Of a stretch of 64,000 nucleotides of DNA, positions 57,733-64,000 are shown piece by piece. Source of the DNA: JAIBCC01 sp963763855 (lineage in GTDB: Bacteria > Acidobacteriota > Blastocatellia > Pyrinomonadales > Pyrinomonadaceae); contig CAVXPU010000005.1 in assembly GCA_963763855.1 (NCBI GenBank), forward strand, positions 1 to 64,000, in the 5' to 3' direction. The notes beneath the pieces are model-generated. The model was not told the DNA's origin. It was given only the letters and a program-made list of their open reading frames with translations, and did no database searches. Within the stretch, counting starts at the first letter, position 1. Every line of letters begins with the position of its first letter. Both the position numbers and the translations under genes were made by a program.

Positions 57733-59592
57733 TTATTGAGGTTTTGCGGTAGATTTCAATTCATCAAGCGACATAAAGAAGATCGGAGCATCGTGATCTG
57801 AAACTCTTTCCGGTCTGGTAGCATCACTTCGAAAAGCCGCCGGAAAATCTGCATTAAGCCGTGCATAACCAAATTTTAAGCCTCGCTGGCGAGCAGGTTT
57901 ATTAACCAAAATATGATCTAAAACCTGTGCAGATCCGCCAAAAACATACGAGTAGCGATTTTTTGCCTCAATATAATCAACCAGATCAACCAAACCCGTT
58001 TGATAGGTGTTTTTTGAAGGGTTCATTACGCTTTGATCCGATTTCCCTTTCAAAATTCCAATCAGATCATTGTAGCCGTCATGAAATTGAAAAGAATTGA
58101 AATCGCCAACTAAAAGCATTCTTTCAGTTGGATTCGTTTTCGCTCGCTCCTGCACAAAATTTGCCAGCCATTCTGCTTCAAGTCTGCGTTTGTTTCTAAC
58201 GCGATCACCATCTTTCGGATCATCAATTCCGCGATAAGATTTGAAATGATTAACGATTGTTGTAAAGGCAAAAGTCTGTTTGGTTTTGGCATCGAAAACT
58301 TCCGCAGAAAGCAAAAATGGCGGACGATCAAACAAAAATCCATCGTCCGCCTTTTCGTCTTTTGCAAGTTGTTTTGTCTCAATTACGTTAATTTTTGAGG
58401 TTTTTACCAAAAACCCTGAATCAATCCCGCGACCGTCATTTCCTTCGTCTAAATATGCTTTATACATCGGATCGGGTTTGCCTTCGGCAACTGTATCGGC
58501 ATTAATCTTGTCCGCCAACTTCTGCAAAACTTTTACGCTTTCAACCTCAATTACCCCCAAAACATCGGGACTCGAAAGCACTTTTCGAATCGCCAAGGAT
58601 GTTTTAGCTAAGCGTTTTTGAAAAACTTCTTTTGGATAAATCGTTTCTTTTTCAACGTTTTCGGAATTAACTTCATCATCGAAAAAGTTTTCAATATTAA
58701 AGCTGCTAACAGTTACCTCACGCTCACCCGCAGGCGATGCGGGAACAAATGTTTTGAGGTCTTCAACGATTGGCGGCTTATTCGCGTCAATCAAAATTGT
58801 GTAGCTTTTGAAAGCGTAATCAACTACTCCAGTAATATTTTTGAGCGTTGCACCAGACATTACATCGATCGGTTTTGCACCCGTTTGCGAATCGCTGTCG
58901 ATCCGCAAAAGCTCGGGATTCATATCAAAATAAGCTGCAGGTGGCGGCAATTTTTCAACAATTATAGTCAATTTATCTAAACCCGCTTCACGAAAAGGAC
59001 GCGGAGTTCCGGCGATTACACCAAAGAAAACGCCATCGGAAGTCGCTTCACCTGTTTTCTCATTAACTCTCCCGCCCGTTGGAGCAACTACGGTAAGGGT
59101 TTCAATTTCAACCCGCATTCCTTCAAAGCGTTCCATTTGATCGATATTTCCTTGAGGATTTAACTCCGCTAAAGTTAGTTTGATCGGCTTCGGCAGAGGA
59201 TTATCTTTAGAGATCACTTTTACGTTGGGTCGAATAATCTCCGTCAAAGGCAGAAAATACCGCTCGGCACGCGGAATATAATCAGAAATTGTGCCGCTGA
59301 CTTCAACTAAATTTCCCAGCGAAACATTGATCGCATCCTGATTTGTAAAAACATAAATTCCTTCGCTGGTTTTCGGATTCTTGTCGGCTTCCGCATCAGG
59401 CGTTTGAATATAAAATCCCCGACGAACGACTGCCGTAACGATTCCGCGTGTCGCAACCTGCTTGCCATCTAGCGGTGAACGATAAATTTCGCCCTGAATT
59501 TCGGCTATCGGAGTAGTATTTTGAGCAAAAATTGCATTTGCCGAAAGAATTACTGCAAGCAGACCAATAATTACAAACTTTATTTGTTTCAC
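57733..59592 (-). CDS. Secreted endonuclease/exonuclease/phosphatase-fold protein
   Basis: 619 residues. The signal peptide ends near 'NAIFAQN'. An N-terminal OB-fold-like region (about 30-270) includes 'GIVTAVVRRGFYIQTPDAEAD' and 'LVEVSGTISDY', typical of large exported nucleases. The EEP domain (about 290-610) has 'VSSFNIENFFDDE', 'VLGVIEVES', 'LLVGDFNSFQFHDGY' and the closing 'RVSDHDAPIFF' with the catalytic Asp-His. It probably degrades extracellular DNA or acts on phosphodiesters. Single gene. Confidence 0.86.
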   Translation of the reverse strand: MKQIKFVIIGLLAVILSANAIFAQNTTPIAEIQGEIYRSPLDGKQVATRGIVTAVVRRGFYIQTPDAEADKNPKTSEGIYVFTNQDAINVSLGNLVEVSGTISDYIPRAERYFLPLTEIIRPNVKVISKDNPLPKPIKLTLAELNPQGNIDQMERFEGMRVEIETLTVVAPTGGRVNEKTGEATSDGVFFGVIAGTPRPFREAGLDKLTIIVEKLPPPAAYFDMNPELLRIDSDSQTGAKPIDVMSGATLKNITGVVDYAFKSYTILIDANKPPIVEDLKTFVPASPAGEREVTVSSFNIENFFDDEVNSENVEKETIYPKEVFQKRLAKTSLAIRKVLSSPDVLGVIEVESVKVLQKLADKINADTVAEGKPDPMYKAYLDEGNDGRGIDSGFLVKTSKINVIETKQLAKDEKADDGFLFDRPPFLLSAEVFDAKTKQTFAFTTIVNHFKSYRGIDDPKDGDRVRNKRRLEAEWLANFVQERAKTNPTERMLLVGDFNSFQFHDGYNDLIGILKGKSDQSVMNPSKNTYQTGLVDLVDYIEAKNRYSYVFGGSAQVLDHILVNKPARQRGLKFGYARLNADFPAAFRSDATRPERVSDHDAPIFFMSLDELKSTAKPQ

Positions 59593-59769
59593 TTAATTTT
59601 CCTTGAATTTGTTTAAACTGCTAAAAATCAACGCTTTTGATGATACAAGACAGGCGTTAAGTTTTCCTTAAAGTTTTAACTCAAAAATAGGAATTTGCAA
59701 ATGTGGAGTTTTTAGAACGAGTTAAATGCGGAGTTCGCGGCAGATAAATCGACATTCAGGCTAATGCCA

Positions 59770-60678
59770 CTAGATTCCCAATATTTTCTTCAATTGAGGA
59801 ATAATAAAAAACTTTTGGTAATGAGCCTGACGTTGATTGATGAGTGCAAGTATTTTTTGAGCCGTTTCCCGATAAACCGGTGCAAATTTTGGATTTGCAG
59901 CGAGTTTTACGATAATCCGACGCAAAGACTCATTGATGCTAGCTACAAAAAGTTTCGCACTAACTTCTTCGTGCATAAGCACTTTGCCGCTCGAATATTC
60001 AAAAATTTTGCTCTCAGGATTCAAAAAAGGATAGTCGGCGGAAATTTCGGAACGTGCTTTGGTGAAAGCGACTTTGAAATCAAGTTTGGCTTCCGCCAGA
60101 CATTTATCGATGGTTCCGAGAAGCTCGCCCGTCAGATTCAAAAGCAATTGCCAATCTTGATCGGAAAGCTTGTTTTGACGTGCTTTTGCTTCTACGCGAT
60201 TGCTCAAATCAAAAGGAAATTTCGGATGTTTTGGGACTGCGGGTTGTTTTTTCACAGGTTCGGCGACCTTAACGGATTTAACTGCATTTCCATTTTGCGA
60301 CGAAGCCGCAGCTGAAACTTTTACTTCAAGTTTTTCAGTAGGTTTTGGGATTTCCGGAGCCTTAGCTTTTTGAGCAGCTTGTGCTTTTTCAGGTTGAACT
60401 TGTTTTACCGCGTGATAAACGTGGATAGTACCGCCGGATTCTCGCGAACGAATCAGCAAACGTTGAAAAGCTTCTTCGCCCTCTGCGATTCTCCCGGAAA
60501 TCTTGTCATGTTCGCGAACTTTAATTTTGTTTCCTTCCAATAAAACAATATCCGCTTCATAGTTATTTAGTTCTACTCTGACCTGCCCAATAAATTCGCG
60601 GTGACGCAAATATTTGACCAACGCCGAAAGATTGACGAAGGCCGTATCTAAATTTTCGTAAAGCGGACGATTATTCAT
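59770..60678 (-). CDS. Conserved-looking protein of unknown function
   Basis: 302 residues, no signal peptide or membrane segment. The N-terminal 90 residues ('LSALVKYLRHREFIGQVRVELNNYEADIVLLEGNKIKVREHD') resemble a DUF4388-like sensor module. A Lys/Pro/Ala-rich linker covers about 90-155. The C-terminal 150 residues are mainly helical ('LLLNLTGELLGTIDKCLAEAKLDF'). Function unknown; possibly a signalling or scaffolding protein. The flanking gap 59593-59769 shows nothing recognisable. Confidence 0.6.
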   Translation of the reverse strand: MNNRPLYENLDTAFVNLSALVKYLRHREFIGQVRVELNNYEADIVLLEGNKIKVREHDKISGRIAEGEEAFQRLLIRSRESGGTIHVYHAVKQVQPEKAQAAQKAKAPEIPKPTEKLEVKVSAAASSQNGNAVKSVKVAEPVKKQPAVPKHPKFPFDLSNRVEAKARQNKLSDQDWQLLLNLTGELLGTIDKCLAEAKLDFKVAFTKARSEISADYPFLNPESKIFEYSSGKVLMHEEVSAKLFVASINESLRRIIVKLAANPKFAPVYRETAQKILALINQRQAHYQKFFIIPQLKKILGI

Positions 60679-60875
60679 TTGTTGAAAAGAATCACTCTAA
60701 TTTGGAAAGTTTCTCAAAAGCCCAAAATTCAGCACAATTATAGCTTTTGTGTGCATCTTTTTATAATAAAGTTTTAATTTTGTGTAATTTCCATTGCTTT
60801 TGTAAGAAAATTCGTTCAGAATTCGCTCAATTAAGCAGTTCCAATAAAAATTCAAACAAAAACTATAGAAATCGT

Positions 60876-62643
60876 ATGAGTAATTCTTTATTTAGAAAAA
60901 AATCTATCGCTCAAATTCAAGCAGATGCCGCCCAAGGTTTTGCTGATGCAGAGCTTTCCGGAGTCGGGCTTCGGCGAACTCTCGGTTTAACCGATTTAAC
61001 CCTCATGGGAATTGCCGCTATCGTTGGTGCGGGAATTTTCGCAATGGTCGGAAAAGCTTCTTTTGATGGCGGTCCGGCGGTTATATTTTTGTTTATGTTT
61101 ACGGCGGTCGCTTGTGCGTTTTCAGCTCTTTGCTATGCAGAATTTGCTTCGCGAATCCCGGTTGCGGGTTCTGCTTATACATATTCTTACGCGAGTTTGG
61201 GAGAACTCGTGGCATGGATTATCGGTTGGGATTTAATTGTTGAATATGCGATCGGAAATATAGCAGTTGCAATTTCCTGGAGTGATTATTTTACGGGACT
61301 TTTGAAGGGTTACGGAATTAACATTCCGCTTCATTGGACGATGGATTTTTTGACGGCAAGCAAAGGCTTTACGGCGGTTACGGAAGCGATGAAAACGAGT
61401 TCGCTTGATGTTTTAACAAAGGCTTGTGACGCCAAAGATGCAGTTGTAAGCTGTTCGCAGATTGATGCGTATTCAGCTTGGGCAAACGCTCCAAAACTCG
61501 GGAATTTGTCGGTCGTAATGGATTTGCCCGGCATTGCTGATCACATTATCAATTACTGCTCTGGTTTTTATCGGAATTCGCGAATCAAAACTTGCCGGAA
61601 ATGTAATGACGGTCTTGAAAATTGCGGTGATTTTGCTGGTGATTTTCTTGGGACTCAATTACGTTAATCCGGAAAATTGGTCGCCATTTGCTCCAAATGG
61701 AGTGACCGGAGTCTTGAAAGGAGTTTCGGCTGTATTCTTTGCATACATTGGATTTGACGCACTTTCTACGACGGCTGAGGAATGCAAAAATCCGCATCGT
61801 GATCTACCCCGGGCGATGATCTATTCGCTCATAATTTGTACGGTTTTATACATTTCACTCGCTTTGGTCTTAACCGGAATGATGAGTTATACAAAACTAA
61901 ACGTTGGTGATCCGCTGGCGTTTGTTTTTGGTCCGGAAGGTGCAAATATTCCGTGGGTAGCGGGAATTATTGCGGTTTCAGCAGTCATTGCATTAGCAAC
62001 CGTTTTCTTGGTTTTCCAGATCGGACAACCTCGCTTGTGGATGGCGATGAGTCGTGACGGACTCTTGCCAAAAATCTTTTCATCAATCCATCCAAAATTC
62101 CACACACCTTGGTTTGCGACTATCATTACGGGTATTGTTGTCGCAGTTCCGGCACTTTTTATGAATCTGACGGAAGTTACGGATCTAGCCAGTATCGGAA
62201 CTTTGTTCGCGTTTTTGGTAGTCTGTGCAGGCGTTTTATTCAAAGATAAAGAATTTGGGCGAGAAAATCGTTTTGTGCCTTATATTAACGGGCAATTCAT
62301 AACGCCGGTAATTGTTTTGGGAATTTTGGGAGTTCTCTATTATTTTAACAACGATATTTTCTCGAATTTCTTCTCAATTGTTCCAAAAGATGACGAAACA
62401 ATGTGGCAAGCATTTACACACAAAATCCCGTTGATTGCGTTTATTCTTTTGGCTGGAGAATTAATTTGGCTTTCGATTACAGATAAACTTACGCTGATTC
62501 CTGTTCTTGGCGTACTTTCTTGCGGTTATCTAATGACCGAACTCGGCTGGACAAATTGGTTCAGATTTGGCATTTGGATGCTCGTTGGTTTAATAATTTA
62601 TTTCCTATACGGACGCTGGAATAGTAATTTGAATAAAGTTTAG
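60876..62643 (+). CDS. APC-superfamily amino-acid permease (frameshifted)
   Basis: About 588 residues over two frames. Frame 1 from ATG 60876 has 'RRTLGLTDLTLMGIAAIVGAGIFAMVG' and 'CYAEFASRIPVAGSAYTYSYASLGELVAWIIGW'. Frame 2 to 62643 continues 'ITALVFIGIRESKLAGNVMTVLKIAVILLVI', 'FFAYIGFDALSTTAEECKNP' and the last helices. These are signatures of CAT/YfnA-like cationic amino-acid transporters with about 12-14 helices. A one- or two-base indel near 61533 separates the frames. An alternative upstream start at 60747 lacks support. Confidence 0.85.
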
Positions 62644-62685
62644 TTTGAACAAAATATAGTATCCCCCTGATTGTGGAGAGTTTTT

Positions 62686-63540
62686 ATGCAGTATCTTGCT
62701 CCATTTTTACTATTTGTATTTGGTAATTTTTGCGTTTTTGCTCAATCGGACGCGAATTTCACAGGAGTTTGGAAGCTTGATAAAAGCAAAAGTGTTTTTG
62801 CGGACGACACCGCCGGATTGTTTGAAAATCAGATTCTTGTGGTAAATCACAAAGGATCATATTTAAGGATTGAGACTAAAAACAAGCCGCTTACCTCAAA
62901 TATTTCCTACGAAAAGGCGGTAATATTGGGTAATGAAATAGCCACTTACACCACAAATGTTGCATTCACAAGAAGCGAACAAGCCACACCTGCGGGCAGA
63001 GTCCGCGTAACTTATCAAGCCGCCTGGAAGAAGTCTTTTCTGCAACTTAGCCAGTCGAGAAAATTCAAATCCAATAAATTCCCGGTTTCATTGAGGATTG
63101 ATGAAGAATGGCGGCTGTCTCCAGACAAAAAGATTTTGACAATAAAACGTAAAAGCATTTCGGCGGACGGCGAGAAAAACTACCTTTTGACTTACGTAAA
63201 AAGCAATGAAGAATCGGTGAAAATAGCCAATGCCAAACTTGCTCCCAAGGCATCAGTAAAGTCTATAAATGCGGCAGTTATAAATGGAAATGCCCTAAAA
63301 CTTTTCCTTCCGGAATATCCCGAAGAAGCACAATTGGCAAAGGCACAAGGAATAGTTAGAGTTAATATCGTTGTTAACGAAAACGGGGAAGTTGTTTCTG
63401 CCGAAGCGATTGAAGGAGATCGGATTTTACTGAAATCGGCGATGGAAGCGGCGAAGAAATGTCGATTTTCGCCCAGACGAATTGATGGTCAGCTTGTAAA
63501 ATATACAGCAACCATAGTTTATACTTTCGCAATTCAGTAG
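62686..63540 (+). CDS. Secreted protein with C-terminal TonB-like domain
   Basis: 284 residues from ATG 62686 (GGAG ribosome site; a TTG five codons upstream is unlikely). The signal peptide ends near 'CVFAQS'. The middle domain begins 'NFTGVWKLDKSKSVF', a motif repeated in the next gene ('DFSGEWNLDKEKSKL'). The last 80 residues form a TonB C-terminal domain: 'YPEEAQLAKAQGIVRVNIVVNENGEVVSAEAIEG' and 'AAKKCRFSPRRIDGQLV'. In such proteins this domain usually acts as a periplasmic interaction module rather than as TonB itself. Confidence 0.78.
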   Translation: MQYLAPFLLFVFGNFCVFAQSDANFTGVWKLDKSKSVFADDTAGLFENQILVVNHKGSYLRIETKNKPLTSNISYEKAVILGNEIATYTTNVAFTRSEQATPAGRVRVTYQAAWKKSFLQLSQSRKFKSNKFPVSLRIDEEWRLSPDKKILTIKRKSISADGEKNYLLTYVKSNEESVKIANAKLAPKASVKSINAAVINGNALKLFLPEYPEEAQLAKAQGIVRVNIVVNENGEVVSAEAIEGDRILLKSAMEAAKKCRFSPRRIDGQLVKYTATIVYTFAIQ

Positions 63541-63576
63541 CTGTATTTGAAAGTTTACAAATCTTTACGTTTTACA

Positions 63577-63606
63577 GTTAACCAAAATGCATTTCCGTGC
63601 GTCTAA
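63577..63606 (+). promoter_or_regulatory. Possible conventional ECF promoter
   Basis: GTTAACC and CGTCTAA start 23 nt apart, 39 bp before ATG 63646. The AAC/CGTC pattern is the common ECF form, related to but different from the two classes above. Confidence 0.4.
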
Positions 63607-63645
63607 AGATGCAGAAACTGTTCTATATTTTAGGGAGATAATTTG

Positions 63646-64000
63646 ATGAAGAAAATTGCGTTAATGTTCGTTTTGTTAAGTATTTTTGCGTTAAGTGCAT
63701 TTGCTCAAACAAAAGTTGATTTTTCGGGAGAATGGAATCTCGATAAAGAAAAAAGTAAATTGGACGAAAGAATGTCGAGAGGCATCGAAAGCCAGACTTT
63801 GACAGTTGCCCATACCGAAAAAGAATTGAAGTTCGCAACTGTGACTAAGCGGGCACCACGACCTGAAGGCGGTCAAGGCGGTCAAGGTGGTCAGGGCGGA
63901 CGCGGCGGTTTTGGGGGAGGCGGTGATTCAACCAACACATATACTTTGGATGGCAAGGAAACCACAACCGAGATCGAAACTCCAAACGGTAAAATGCCTT
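63646..64000 (+). CDS. Secreted protein, paralogue of the upstream gene (partial)
   Basis: At least 118 residues, running off the window end. ATG 63646 has an AGGGAG ribosome site. The signal peptide ends near 'SAFAQT'. The mature start 'VDFSGEWNLDKEKSKLDE' and 'ESQTLTVAHTEKELKF' parallel the 62686 product. A Gly/Gln-rich low-complexity stretch (GGQGGQGGQGGRGG...) follows, then 'YTLDGKETTTEIETPNGK'. The downstream part is unseen, so whether it also has a TonB-like end is unknown. Confidence 0.75.
   Translation, partial: MKKIALMFVLLSIFALSAFAQTKVDFSGEWNLDKEKSKLDERMSRGIESQTLTVAHTEKELKFATVTKRAPRPEGGQGGQGGQGGRGGFGGGGDSTNTYTLDGKETTTEIETPNGKMP

Overview
The window is a low-GC bacterial chromosome segment. 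The combination of TIGR02999-type ECF sigma factors, large Ser/Thr kinase-TPR and kinase-beta-propeller proteins, a bactofilin, a bacillithiol-type glycosyltransferase and many secreted proteins of unknown function best fits an Acidobacteriota relative of class Blastocatellia. That placement is inferred from gene content; no rRNA or phylogenetic marker search was possible. No tRNA, rRNA, CRISPR array or prophage was seen.

Layout. Positions 1-13.3 kb are mostly housekeeping: methionine salvage/repair (mtnC, msrA), a DEDD exonuclease, a hotdog thioesterase, cstA, an arginyltransferase-like protein, a DUF481 barrel, bshA, bactofilin and galU. Positions 13.6-45 kb form a regulatory and accessory region. 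It holds two ECF sigma factors (14.2 and 20.0 kb), a Ser/Thr kinase-TolB propeller gene split by an in-frame amber codon, and an 1891-residue kinase carrying three TolB_N-like/TPR modules. It also holds a string of plus-strand genes, mostly small-molecule enzymes or secreted proteins: VOC protein, homocysteine S-methyltransferase-like, three alpha/beta hydrolases, diiron oxygenase-like, O-methyltransferase, phloroglucinol-hydrolase-like, cupin, FAD monooxygenase. Positions 45-64 kb return to core functions: P450, zeta-like kinase pair, an NAD-salvage pair (NadM-Nudix and NadV), deoB, ribE, M28 peptidase, topA, a secreted nuclease, an amino-acid permease and two related secreted proteins.

The most striking signal is a family of ECF-type promoters in the 14-42 kb region. 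Ten sites have TGATACC-like and CGCCTTA/CGCGTTA-like boxes with start-to-start spacing of exactly 23 nt, and one degenerate site has 24. Almost all lie just upstream of a plus-strand gene, and most are followed by a different short 5' hairpin. A sister class, TGTCCT(N)...CGTCTT(A/T) with the same 23-nt spacing, precedes three consecutive genes beside the second sigma factor. I infer a two-sigma regulon of small-molecule-modifying and secreted proteins. An IS5-type element has landed in one such transcription unit, and two units are decayed or have no gene.

Two single-gene minus-strand inserts (a proteasome-like Ntn hydrolase and an Mrr-like nuclease) sit directly upstream of two of these promoters. 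Both are bounded by the same palindromic ends, so they look like homologous cassettes with different cargo. The window is also rich in inverted-repeat elements. Five genes carry single frameshifts and one carries an amber stop, including core genes (galU, cstA, nadV), which points to sequencing or assembly indels as the simplest explanation for most of them.
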